Source: Duganella levis (GTDB taxonomy: Bacteria > Pseudomonadota > Gammaproteobacteria > Burkholderiales > Burkholderiaceae_D). Taken from it: a stretch of DNA of 64,000 nt. Position numbers and translations under genes: made by a program. Of the stretch, positions 35,565 through 43,730 are shown one piece after another. The DNA lies in the NCBI RefSeq assembly GCF_009857605.1, contig NZ_WWCT01000007.1:1-64000 (forward strand), written 5' to 3'. Each line of letters starts with the position of its first letter. The stretch's first letter is position 1. The notes under the pieces are model-generated. The model worked only from the letters and a program-made list of their open reading frames with translations. It searched no databases and was not told the origin of the DNA.

Positions 35565-38186
35565 ATGACACGAATTCACCGCCCCCTCCCGCATGTCGCG
35601 GCCTGCGCCATGCTAACGCTAGGCATGCTGGCATCTGCACCGGCTCACGCCCAGCTCGAATGGATGCAAAAAGCCGCCGGCAAGGCTGCCGGCGCTTTTA
35701 ATCCCCGCGTTACTAAGCTTGAAGAGTACGCGAAACTGATGTCGATGCACGATTATCCCGGCGCGGCAGCGATCGCCGAAGCGCTGGTGAAAGACGACCT
35801 GACGGCGCGCGACTCGCTGCTGAATGTCCTGAACCGCAACAACAGCAATCTGCAGCAATCGGCCGGGATGGCGGCACAGGCGCAGGCTGGCGCCAAAAAC
35901 TATGCGCGCGCGATCGAGCTACTGCAGATCCAGTTGGACGCCGTGCCGGAACTCGCCCGACGCGTTGCGCCGGCCGGCCTGCTGCAGCCCAAACTGGAGC
36001 TGGCGCGCCTGTATGGCCTGATCCAGCAACCGGAACCCGCCAGCGCCATTTACCGGGAGCTACTGGCTTCGCCGTCGATGATCGCCGGCATCGAGAATGA
36101 CATCCACAGCCGCTATGGCCAACTCGCGCTGGAGCAGCGCGACTGGGCCACCGCCGAACAGCAGCTGTTGCTGGCGATCGACGGCGGAACGGCGGCTGGC
36201 ACGGGACCGCAGGGAATGCTGGCGGGGCTGGCGGGCGTGTTCGGAGCGACGCGGGAGATGGCGGTTGCGCTGAACGATACGCTCAGCATCAGCGACGCCA
36301 GCGGCCAGGTGGTGATGGACACCAGCGAGCCGGTGATCGCCAAAGAGATGCTGGAGCAGCACGATCCATTGCTCGGCCTGGCCGAACTCTATTGGCGTAC
36401 CGGCCGCAGCAAGGATGTGGCCGACCTCTATCAGCGCCGCTTCCGCAAGCATGTGGAAGCGGCGCTGACGCGCATACCCGCTGCGCTGCGCCAGGCCGGC
36501 AGTGCCAACCGCAAGCTGGAACTGGAATATGCGCGGATGGCAACCTTGCTGGCGGCCAGCGGACGCGATGACCTGGCGACCGAGGCACTCAATCAAGCCC
36601 TGCAACTGAATGCCGATCGGTTGCAAGCCATGCAGAAAAACACGATGCCGGAAGCGCTGGGCGCCAGCATGCGCGTCCGCCGCGAATTGCTCGCTCTTGC
36701 GCTGTCGCTGCAGCTGAGGCAGCCGCTCCCTGCCGGCAAAGACATGGCCGAGGTGATCGGCTTGCTCCTGCAAAGCAAATCCCTGCACAGCGAACTACTG
36801 GCTGAACGCGTGCAGGCGGTCGCGCTGTCGCCAGACGCCGACGTACACCGTTTGTGGGAGCGCTTGAATGAGCTGCAGGACCACCAGCCCGGAGCGGTCA
36901 AGGAGCGTGGCGAACTCAGTGTAAAGCTGCTGGCACGGATCGGGCCACAGCTGCGCATCGCCGAGCTGGGACAGGGCGCCGATTTCATCACGGCACTGAG
37001 GCGGCAGTTGCAAACAGCCGGCCTATGGTCGGTGTCGGCCTATACGCCATTCGACTTTACCCGCCAGGAATTTTCCTCGCCCCGCTACCTCGGGGTGCTA
37101 ATCGGCGCCAAAGACCTCAAGTTCGCCGACCTGGGCGAGGTGACCGAGATCGACCGCCAGGTCACCGTGCTGCGCGCCGACCTGAGCGCCCCGCCGACGC
37201 CCGGCGCGCGTCCACCCATCCCGGCCGCCGCGCGCCAGCTGTACCAGCAACTGCTGCAACCGCTGTTCGGCAAGCAGCTGCCGGCGGGCGCGTATCTGGC
37301 CGTCCTCGATGGCGCGCTGGGCCTGCTGCCGGTGGAAGCCCTGGCGGACGCCAATGGACACTACCTGATCGACAGCACCGAATGGCGCTACCTGAGCTCG
37401 GCCCGCGTGCTGCTGCGCGAGCGTGCCGCTGGCAGCCACGATGGCCGCGCGTTGGTCATGGCCAGTCCCGGCTTCGACACCGCGCTGCCAGCGGCCGGCG
37501 CCGCGCGCACCGCGCTGGCGCCGGCCCTGCGCTCGATGCGTTTTGCCGCCTTGCCGGAAACGCTGGACGAGGGCCGCGCGGTAGCCACTGCGCTGAGCCG
37601 CAACGGTACTGTGGTCGAACTGCTCAGCGGCGAACAGGCCACCGCCGAGCGGCTGCAGGCCAGCCACGGCCCGCGCTATCTGCATATCGCCAGCCACGGC
37701 TTTTTCCTGGAAGAGGCCGGGACAGAACTGGTCAATGGCAAGGGGCGCGATGGCCAGGCCTATACCCAGGCCACCTTCAACAGCGGCACCAGCAGCGGTA
37801 TTGCGCTGGCGGGCGCCAATCGGGGCGTCGGCGGCGACGGCCACGGCGAAGGATTGCTGCTGACCGCGCAGCTGCGCCAACTGGATCTGCACGGCACCGA
37901 GCTGGCGGTGTTGTCGGCCTGCGAAACCGGCGTCGGCTCGCCGCGCATCGGCGAGAGCATCGAAAGCCTGCGCCAGGCGCTGGAAGTGGCCGGCGCACAG
38001 AGCACCGTCACCTCGTTGTGGCGTGTGGCCAGCGTCGAGACGCGCGATACCATGGCCGCCTTTTACGACAATCTGGGCAAGGGGCGCGGCAAGGCGGCAG
38101 CGTTGCGCCAGGCCAAGCTGAGCATCAAGAACAAACAGGCGCATCCCTTTTACTGGGCGCCCTTTATTATCACCGGCGCGGACTGA
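35565..38186 (+). CDS. Secreted TPR-like protein with C-terminal CHAT protease domain
   Basis: A signal peptide (VAACAMLTLGMLASAPAHAQ) is followed by about 500 residues of paired helices of TPR type (YARAIELLQIQLDAVPE, QPEPASAIYRELLASP) and a CHAT caspase-like domain. The catalytic dyad is His711 in IASHGFF and Cys786 in LSACETG, and the end HPFYWAPFIITGAD is typical. 873 aa from ATG 35565; an ATG 24 bp upstream is also in frame. CHAT proteases cleave partner proteins on a signal, for example in gasdermin and separase-like systems. No gasdermin-like pore gene is seen here. A predicted export signal places this one in the periplasm, which is notable. Confidence 0.9.
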   Translation: MTRIHRPLPHVAACAMLTLGMLASAPAHAQLEWMQKAAGKAAGAFNPRVTKLEEYAKLMSMHDYPGAAAIAEALVKDDLTARDSLLNVLNRNNSNLQQSAGMAAQAQAGAKNYARAIELLQIQLDAVPELARRVAPAGLLQPKLELARLYGLIQQPEPASAIYRELLASPSMIAGIENDIHSRYGQLALEQRDWATAEQQLLLAIDGGTAAGTGPQGMLAGLAGVFGATREMAVALNDTLSISDASGQVVMDTSEPVIAKEMLEQHDPLLGLAELYWRTGRSKDVADLYQRRFRKHVEAALTRIPAALRQAGSANRKLELEYARMATLLAASGRDDLATEALNQALQLNADRLQAMQKNTMPEALGASMRVRRELLALALSLQLRQPLPAGKDMAEVIGLLLQSKSLHSELLAERVQAVALSPDADVHRLWERLNELQDHQPGAVKERGELSVKLLARIGPQLRIAELGQGADFITALRRQLQTAGLWSVSAYTPFDFTRQEFSSPRYLGVLIGAKDLKFADLGEVTEIDRQVTVLRADLSAPPTPGARPPIPAAARQLYQQLLQPLFGKQLPAGAYLAVLDGALGLLPVEALADANGHYLIDSTEWRYLSSARVLLRERAAGSHDGRALVMASPGFDTALPAAGAARTALAPALRSMRFAALPETLDEGRAVATALSRNGTVVELLSGEQATAERLQASHGPRYLHIASHGFFLEEAGTELVNGKGRDGQAYTQATFNSGTSSGIALAGANRGVGGDGHGEGLLLTAQLRQLDLHGTELAVLSACETGVGSPRIGESIESLRQALEVAGAQSTVTSLWRVASVETRDTMAAFYDNLGKGRGKAAALRQAKLSIKNKQAHPFYWAPFIITGAD

Positions 38187-38213
38187 GGCCCGCCATTTTT
38201 TAGGGACAGAACC

Positions 38214-38834
38214 ATGACGGACACCATCTCGGACGCGCTGCGTGCCTTGGCTGACGGCGGCGTGCGGCGCCACTACGCGCGGCGCACGCGCTTCATCAGC
38301 GAGGGCGACGACGGCAACGCCATCTACATCATCCTATCGGGCCAGGTAAAGGTATTCACGTCGGACCTGGATGGCAAGGAATTCCTGTTCGGCAGCTACG
38401 GCCCCGGCACCATTCTCGGTGAGATGGCACTGGACGGCCAGCCTCGCAGCGCTTCGGTCACGGCGCTGACCGCAGTGCAATGCGCGGTGGTGCCGGTCGA
38501 GGTGCTGCGCCAGCGCGTGACCGAGGATCCGGCCTTCGCGCTGGAGCTGATCCGCACGCTGATCCAGCGCAGCCGCAATACCACCACCTACACGCGCCGA
38601 CTGGCGCTGGACAGCGCCTACCAGCGCCTGGTGGCGTTGTTAAACGAACTGGCGGTACCGCATGACGGCGTGCGGGTGATTCCCGAGCCGCTGAGCCAGC
38701 AGGCCATCGGCGAGCGCATCGGCACCTCCCGCGACATGGTGTCCAAGCTGTTCAAGGAACTCGTCAAAGGTGAATACCTGCGCCATGAGAACAAGCAGAT
38801 TACCTTGCTGAGGACGCTACCGGCCAAGTGGTGA
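38214..38834 (+). CDS. Crp/Fnr-family transcriptional regulator
   Basis: The N-terminal cyclic-nucleotide-binding domain keeps the phosphate-binding cassette GEMALDGQPRSAS, with Glu70 and Arg78-Ser79 matching the cAMP contacts of E. coli CRP. A long dimerisation helix (about 105-140) and a winged HTH (QQAIGERIGTSRDMVSKLFKEL, 162-183) follow. The recognition helix has Arg173-Asp174...Lys178 where CRP has Arg-Glu...Arg, so target DNA should differ from TGTGA. 206 aa. No Fe-S cysteines are present. It is the last gene of the CHASE2-CHAT operon and is a good candidate to bind the TGTCGA-N4-TCGACA sites. Confidence 0.92.
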   Translation: MTDTISDALRALADGGVRRHYARRTRFISEGDDGNAIYIILSGQVKVFTSDLDGKEFLFGSYGPGTILGEMALDGQPRSASVTALTAVQCAVVPVEVLRQRVTEDPAFALELIRTLIQRSRNTTTYTRRLALDSAYQRLVALLNELAVPHDGVRVIPEPLSQQAIGERIGTSRDMVSKLFKELVKGEYLRHENKQITLLRTLPAKW

Positions 38835-38850
38835 CCATGCACGGTTTTCC

Positions 38851-38866
38851 TGTCGAGTTTTCGACC
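38851..38866. promoter_or_regulatory. Palindromic site 2, TGTCGA-N4-TCGACC
   Basis: TGTCGAGTTTTCGACC matches the consensus at 11 of 12 arm positions. It lies 16 bp after the Crp-like stop and 57 bp before the GTG start of the next gene. Confidence 0.55.
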
Positions 38867-38923
38867 ACATGATGGCGCGCCATGCGGCACCATAACGAAA
38901 CTCAGCAACCACCAAGGAACGCC

Positions 38924-39466
38924 GTGATACTCCCCAACTACTTCCCCGCCCAACGGGCCGCAGCCCTGAGCAAGGTTGCCGCCGTTGACGCCATGACGCA
39001 AGCCGTCACCCACTTCCGCGAGGCGGCCTTCGAGGCCGTCTGCGGCGACATCCTGGCCGCGTTTGCCGGCTTGCCGGCACTCACGGAAGTCAGGGTGCGC
39101 TATGGCGCCGTCACCCTCGAAGCGTTTGGACTGAACGAGGAGCCGGCGGGCGAGCCCGAGGAGCGTGGCGACATCTCGCTGAAGATCACGCTGGCGCCCA
39201 GTCTCGCCATGACCGGCGCCAGCGTGGCGGAATGGGACGCCAGCCCGGCGGCCTTCTTCGCGCGCTATTTCCCGCTGCGCAAAATGGGACTCGGGACATG
39301 GCACATCCGCCGCGACGACGCCGAGGTGCGTGACTTCCTGGCATGGTGCGAACGCGACGATACTGACTACCCGGCCTACCGTCACTGCCTGCTGCCGCTG
39401 ATGCTGAAGGCGCAACTGAGCTTTGGCTACTTCTTCCTGCATCACGACTGCCAGGTACAGGGATGA
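38924..39466 (+). CDS. Hypothetical protein, tandem paralogue A
   Basis: The GTG at 38924 is preferred because AAGGA lies 5 bp upstream; an ATG at 38882 has no ribosome site. The 180-residue soluble protein has no recognisable domain. Parts (REAAFEAVCGDILAAF; MTGASVAEWDASPAAFFARYFPLRKMGLGTW; DDAEVRDFLA) align in the same order with the next gene, which suggests an old duplication. Its stop overlaps the start of that gene (ATGA). It is preceded by a Crp-like palindrome. Confidence 0.7.
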   Translation: MILPNYFPAQRAAALSKVAAVDAMTQAVTHFREAAFEAVCGDILAAFAGLPALTEVRVRYGAVTLEAFGLNEEPAGEPEERGDISLKITLAPSLAMTGASVAEWDASPAAFFARYFPLRKMGLGTWHIRRDDAEVRDFLAWCERDDTDYPAYRHCLLPLMLKAQLSFGYFFLHHDCQVQG

Positions 39467-40008
39467 TGCCCTACCCGCTGCTGTGGGACGTCCGGGTGAA
39501 CACCTATCGGCAATTCATGCAGGAGCTCGAAGGCAAGCCTGAGGCCGCCCGACTGCAGCTGCGGGAAACCGCGTTTGAACTGCCATGCCGATTGATGCTG
39601 GACGGCTTTTGCCAGCAAGCGCATCTTCAGCGCATCCGGCTGTCGCTGGCCGTCACCGGCATCGACCTGGATGCCGGCGAACACGGCTCAGGACGCGACC
39701 TGGTCGTCCAACTGCGCCATCGCGTCAGTGTGGCCATCAGCGGCATGGCCGAGCCAGACTGGCTCAACGACCTGCGCACGCTGCTGCAGCGCCATCTGCC
39801 GCTGCCGCTGCTGGGCGCGGGCAGTTATACGCTGGATCGCGACCATCCGGCCATCCGCCAGGTACTGGCGGAGCGCAGGACCGAGACCCTCGACGCGGCG
39901 GTGTACGAAAGGACTATCGGCCGTCTCGCGCAAGAAGCCAATGACCGTTTTGGGGTACTGCACAAGCACATCGGCACCAGCGCCGACCTGGCCCCTGTCG
40001 AAAATTAG
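39463..40008 (+). CDS. Hypothetical protein, tandem paralogue B
   Basis: The 181-residue protein starts at the overlapping ATG at 39463. It shows RETAFELPCRLMLDGF, VAISGMAEPDWLNDLRTLLQRHLPLPLLGAGSYTL and DHPAIRQVLAE, which parallel the upstream gene in order and spacing. No known family is recognised. The two products may form a heterodimer. The stop codon lies within palindromic site 3. Confidence 0.7.
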   Translation: MMPYPLLWDVRVNTYRQFMQELEGKPEAARLQLRETAFELPCRLMLDGFCQQAHLQRIRLSLAVTGIDLDAGEHGSGRDLVVQLRHRVSVAISGMAEPDWLNDLRTLLQRHLPLPLLGAGSYTLDRDHPAIRQVLAERRTETLDAAVYERTIGRLAQEANDRFGVLHKHIGTSADLAPVEN

Positions 40009-40011
40009 ACA
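39996..40011. promoter_or_regulatory. Palindromic site 3, TGTCGA-N4-TAGACA
   Basis: TGTCGAAAATTAGACA matches the consensus at 11 of 12 arm positions and overlaps the preceding stop codon. It lies 97 bp before the lipoprotein gene at 40109. A possible -10 box CACAAT at 40056-40061 would place the site centre about 64 bp upstream of the transcription start, the class I position of CRP activators. Confidence 0.5.
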
Positions 40012-40108
40012 AGGGCGGCGTCGAAAGCTCGCGTGTCTCCAGCGGCGGATTTTTTCACAATAGAGCCCATGAGTTGACGCACTCCGCGTCATCGAAAAGG
40101 AGCCCGAA

Positions 40109-41065
40109 ATGATGATCCGCCGCCTCGCCATCGCCCTGCTGACCCTTGCCATTCTGAGCGGCTGCGCCAGCTCCGGCGGCCTGAACCGCCAAGCCGTCGT
40201 TTCCGAAGTCAAACTGAACCAGGCGCGCGCCATGGTCAACAGTCAGCGCCAATACAACCAGCTGGTGTACCAGCTGTCGGCCGGCGCCTGCGCCGACGGC
40301 GATCCGCAATACCGCGCGCCGTTCTCGCTGCTGTTCAATAACAAGGCGATCAAGGACCAGGAACTGCGCGGGGCACTGTACGCAGTGCTGGGGGCGGAAG
40401 ACCAGCCGGTGCTGCAGGCGCACACCGCCGCCATGCGCCCGTACGACGGCGCGCAAGTGGTCTCCATCAACGGCAAGCAGATCACCGAGCAGTTCCAGGC
40501 CCTGCGCGCCGAAGTGGCGGCGGTCAACGACAACACGCCCATCCATCTGGTGCTGGCCGACGGCCGCGCGGTCGACACCCTGCCGCTCAACGCCTGCCGC
40601 AGCATCATCTTGAGCGACAGCACCAGCACTATCAAAGAGGCCATGTTCACCAGCAGCCCGATCGAGCTGACGCCGATCTCGTGGAGCCAGCTGGCCGCCA
40701 ACCAAGACGAACAAGCCTTCATCCTGGCGCGCTCGGTGTACTTCACCAGCGGCGAAGGCAGCGGCAAACTGCATACCGCGCTCTTCGCCGGCGCCGCCGT
40801 CAACGGCGTCCTGAAAGGCCTGACGTTCGGCCTGAGCGGCATTATCGGCGACGCCAAGGTGGGCGCCGTGCGTGCCCGCCGCAACGCCAACCAGAGCGAG
40901 GCCGACATCTTCGCCGTGCGCCTGATGAAAGACGCCGGCTACAACCCGCATGCCGCCATCGACTTCGCCCGCCGTTCGCAAAGTGAAGGCGACGCCTGGC
41001 CGGCCGACTGCAACGAACTCAAATTCGACGCCGCCCGCATCAGCAAGCTGCAACAAGTGCTGTAA
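40109..41065 (+). CDS. Lipoprotein related to M48 metallopeptidases, HExxH lost
   Basis: A lipoprotein signal ends in the lipobox LSGC (Cys20). The middle has a PDZ-like stretch (YDGAQVVSINGKQITEQF). The C-terminal half follows M48 order: AANQDEQAFILARSVYFTSG occupies the place of the HExxH helix, and NQSEADIFAVRLMKDAGYNPHAAIDF matches the EAD...GYDP block of M48 proteins. The zinc histidines are absent, so it is probably a non-catalytic binding protein. 318 aa. It is preceded by palindromic site 3 and followed after 36 bp by another lipoprotein gene. Confidence 0.72.
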   Translation: MMIRRLAIALLTLAILSGCASSGGLNRQAVVSEVKLNQARAMVNSQRQYNQLVYQLSAGACADGDPQYRAPFSLLFNNKAIKDQELRGALYAVLGAEDQPVLQAHTAAMRPYDGAQVVSINGKQITEQFQALRAEVAAVNDNTPIHLVLADGRAVDTLPLNACRSIILSDSTSTIKEAMFTSSPIELTPISWSQLAANQDEQAFILARSVYFTSGEGSGKLHTALFAGAAVNGVLKGLTFGLSGIIGDAKVGAVRARRNANQSEADIFAVRLMKDAGYNPHAAIDFARRSQSEGDAWPADCNELKFDAARISKLQQVL

Positions 41066-41101
41066 CACATCACCGCCTACCGACACTGAAAGGAATCCCC
41101 C

Positions 41102-41911
41102 ATGCCATCGACCCGCACCCGCCTGATCCACATCACCCTGCTGCCCCTGTCCATCGCCACGCTCTCGCTGAGCGGCTGCGGCGGCGCGCTCGACAAGCTC
41201 GCCGGCGAGCCATCGCTGCCGGCCTCCGCCGACGCCACCCAATACAAACCACTCATGGAATACTGCGGCATCGATGCGCCGACGCCGGGCATCGACTGGA
41301 GCTGGAGCCATCCATACCACAGCACCAACGGCAATCTCAGCTACAACAGCAACGCCCTCATCTCCGCCGATGGCAACACCAACGTCGCCAACGGCAGCAT
41401 CGACCTGAGCGTCACGCTCACCGACTATCGCGGCGCCAGCGGTCAGTATGTCAACAGCGGCAGCGCCGATCCCGCCATGAACATGGGCGTGCGGCTGCTG
41501 CCGCTGTTCGGCCGCCAGTCGGTGGCCTGCGTCTCACCGGTATCCCGCTTCCAGGCCAAGCCGCCGGTCTACACCGGCGTGCCGGTCGACCCACGCACCC
41601 AGCTCCCCGACCTGGTGTGGAGCAGCTACTGGAACCACAACAGCGTGCCGGTGGCGCAAGCCGGCGGTTACGCAGTGGATGCCTTTGAGCTGACCGCCAA
41701 CTTCACGCCCAATAGCGCCAGCGTGTTCTTCACCCTGCCGAAAAGCCGGTTTAGCAGCGTGCAGAACATGCCGGTCTGCTACCTGGCGCCGCGCGGCACG
41801 CAGTGGAATTGCAACCCGCCGACCATCACCGATAGCGGCGCGTACTGGACGCTGTCGCTCAACGATGCGCGGCCGGGCGTCTACATGCTGCAATCGTTCA
41901 TCAACAACTGA
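41102..41911 (+). CDS. Hypothetical lipoprotein
   Basis: The signal ends in LSGC (MPSTRTRLIHITLLPLSIATLSLSGC), predicting lipid attachment at Cys26. The mature part (about 240 residues) is rich in Ser, Asn, Pro and Tyr and predicted beta, with several Cys (YCGID, VACVSP, VCYLAP, WNCNPP) that may pair. No family is recognised. It lies 36 bp after the M48-like lipoprotein and may share its transcript. Confidence 0.65.
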   Translation: MPSTRTRLIHITLLPLSIATLSLSGCGGALDKLAGEPSLPASADATQYKPLMEYCGIDAPTPGIDWSWSHPYHSTNGNLSYNSNALISADGNTNVANGSIDLSVTLTDYRGASGQYVNSGSADPAMNMGVRLLPLFGRQSVACVSPVSRFQAKPPVYTGVPVDPRTQLPDLVWSSYWNHNSVPVAQAGGYAVDAFELTANFTPNSASVFFTLPKSRFSSVQNMPVCYLAPRGTQWNCNPPTITDSGAYWTLSLNDARPGVYMLQSFINN

Positions 41912-41973
41912 TGGCCCGGCATCGATGGCGGACTGAAACACCACGTCACGCTACGCACAACAAGGAGAACAAT

Positions 41974-42537
41974 GTGTCGAACCAACGCAACCATATGGCA
42001 GTCCCGCTGGTATTCCTCGAACTGGAGCAGGTACTGGTCACGGAACAGATCAATTTCCTGCACTGGATACCGTCGCTGTACCGGCTGCGCATCGGCGTGC
42101 ATGGCGGTCCGATGCGCGAACTGTGGGCCACGCTGGCGCCGGCGGCCATGCGCAACAGCTTGCGCCGGCTGCACGATGAGGTGGAGCCGCGCTACGTCAT
42201 CACCAGCCGCCTCGCAAGCCGCCTGACCAAGGACCAGATGATGGACCTTCTGCACCGCGCCGGACTGCCTTTTGTCGCCAACAACCTGCACACCATGTGG
42301 CGCACGGACGGCGGACGCCTGACTCATCGGGGACGGGAAATCGCCGACTGGTTCGGCAAGCCACGCAGTACCGCTGCAGCGTTTGTGATACTCGACAACA
42401 CTGCCGCAGCGGAGGCGCTGGGCGAGTCACGGTTTGCCCTGCACACCGTCCTCTGCGGTGATGGCCAGGGACTCACTGCAGCCGCCACGGCGCGGGCGCT
42501 GGAGATCCTGCGCTGGCAGCAGCGCGCGGCAGCCTGA
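41974..42537 (+). CDS. HAD-like protein with degenerate active site
   Basis: The GTG at 41974 is chosen because AAGGAG lies 6 bp upstream. The 187-residue protein looks like the short HAD domains related to RNA-repair HAD proteins: the first strand reads VFLELEQVLV where HAD enzymes have D-x-D, then YVITSRLASRL in the second-motif position and FVILDNTAAAE near the third. The nucleophile Asp is replaced by Glu, so phosphatase activity is doubtful. It is the last gene of the run that starts at 40109. Confidence 0.6.
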   Translation: MSNQRNHMAVPLVFLELEQVLVTEQINFLHWIPSLYRLRIGVHGGPMRELWATLAPAAMRNSLRRLHDEVEPRYVITSRLASRLTKDQMMDLLHRAGLPFVANNLHTMWRTDGGRLTHRGREIADWFGKPRSTAAAFVILDNTAAAEALGESRFALHTVLCGDGQGLTAAATARALEILRWQQRAAA

Positions 42538-42896
42538 GTAGCACAACCAACTGCCGCCGCCAGGCGGCCATCGCGACGCTCACACTATCGCGCCATCGGG
42601 TGCGATGCAAGATAGGTTCGCGTAGGCAGAAAGCAAATTAAATTTCTCAAATGCAATCATTTATTGTAATATTGAAAAATAGCAACTTGGTAGCTTTCCT
42701 GACACTGAATGATTTTCAGCCTGCCGTACCCGCTCGACTTTGCCGGCGCATTCCGCGACGACCTCCGCTGGCACCCTCCAGCGTTGTCGAATATTCGACA
42801 TCCCGCTGTCTCGCTTTCCGCTGCCAGCGCCCGCGCTGATTCTTTACCATACGTCTTGTTCCATCTCTGATTCTTTCCTACGAAAGCATAATAACC
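42538..42896. other. Intergenic region with regulatory palindrome
   Basis: These 359 bp contain palindromic site 4 and an AT-rich patch (42630-42700). No convincing gene is seen; short frames on both strands have no plausible product. Confidence 0.5.
42785..42800. promoter_or_regulatory. Palindromic site 4, TGTCGA-N4-TCGACA
   Basis: TGTCGAATATTCGACA is a perfect 16-bp palindrome 96 bp before the ATG at 42897. TACCAT at 42845-42850 could be a -10 box, which again puts the site centre about 64 bp upstream of the start of transcription, as at site 3. Confidence 0.6.
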
Positions 42897-43718
42897 ATGC
42901 ATCCATACCCACGTCGCCGCATCCTGCGGCAAATCTCTTCATTGTTGTTGTGCCTGGCGGCAGGTGCCGCCGGTGGCGCCCACGCCTCGATACTCAGTAC
43001 CGATGTCGAGAAAACGCCGGTCGACGCCGCGCCGCTGACGATTATCGTGCCCGGCGATCCGGGCATCGTAAGGAGCACTGCTCACGGCTTGATCCGTGAC
43101 CTCGGTGTGCAGGATCGTTGGACACGCGCGACGCGCAATGGCTTCGAGATGTCCTATTCGATCTTGAACGAACAAAACAACGGGCGTGACTTCGTGGTCC
43201 ATGCTCGCGTCAGCAATGGCACTACCGGTTCTGGCGTGAAATATACGGTGCGTTACCAGCTGACCGACAGCAAGGACGGCGGCTATTCGGTGCAATTAAC
43301 GCCACTGGACCGCGGCACGTATCAGCAAGGCCTGATCGGCAAATACGCGGTGCCAGATTTCACCGACGCCGATCTGCGCAATCACCTGCTCGACAATGGT
43401 TTGGCTTACAAGTTCGAAGTCAACTCCAGCTACCCGACCGAGTCGGTCAACGGTAACTTTATGCGTTTGGCCAGTCCAGTCAATATGCGCGCCGGTGAAG
43501 CCGATGAGGTGTCGGGCAAGATCTTCAAGAATCGTTTTGCCATTCCATTCGGCGATAAAAAGATCTATTTCACCATTGAGATTTTCCCTTACCGCAATGG
43601 TTCAAAAATCGTGGCCTATGCCCGGGTACCGGCGCTGGAGACATCGCCAGGCGTCGCTGATTACACCATCCTGCTGGCAAACGCCAAACGTCAATTGGAA
43701 GCCATCGCACAAGACTGA
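42897..43718 (+). CDS. Secreted hypothetical protein
   Basis: A signal peptide (ILRQISSLLLCLAAGAAGGAHA) precedes about 245 residues with alternating strands (YTVRYQLTDSKDGGYSVQLTPL, FAIPFGDKKIYFTIEIFPYRNGSKIVAYARV). The protein has no Cys in the mature part and no known motif. It starts an AT-richer gene group and follows palindromic site 4, so it may be controlled by the Crp-like regulator. The gene for a membrane protein follows after 12 bp. Confidence 0.65.
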   Translation: MHPYPRRRILRQISSLLLCLAAGAAGGAHASILSTDVEKTPVDAAPLTIIVPGDPGIVRSTAHGLIRDLGVQDRWTRATRNGFEMSYSILNEQNNGRDFVVHARVSNGTTGSGVKYTVRYQLTDSKDGGYSVQLTPLDRGTYQQGLIGKYAVPDFTDADLRNHLLDNGLAYKFEVNSSYPTESVNGNFMRLASPVNMRAGEADEVSGKIFKNRFAIPFGDKKIYFTIEIFPYRNGSKIVAYARVPALETSPGVADYTILLANAKRQLEAIAQD

Positions 43719-43730
43719 CGGAACATAAAA

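Noticed and set aside
37025..38203. A 392-codon frame overlapping the CHAT gene
   Set aside because: Its product is Arg/Gly-rich and it overlaps the catalytic part of the CHAT domain, which is conserved.
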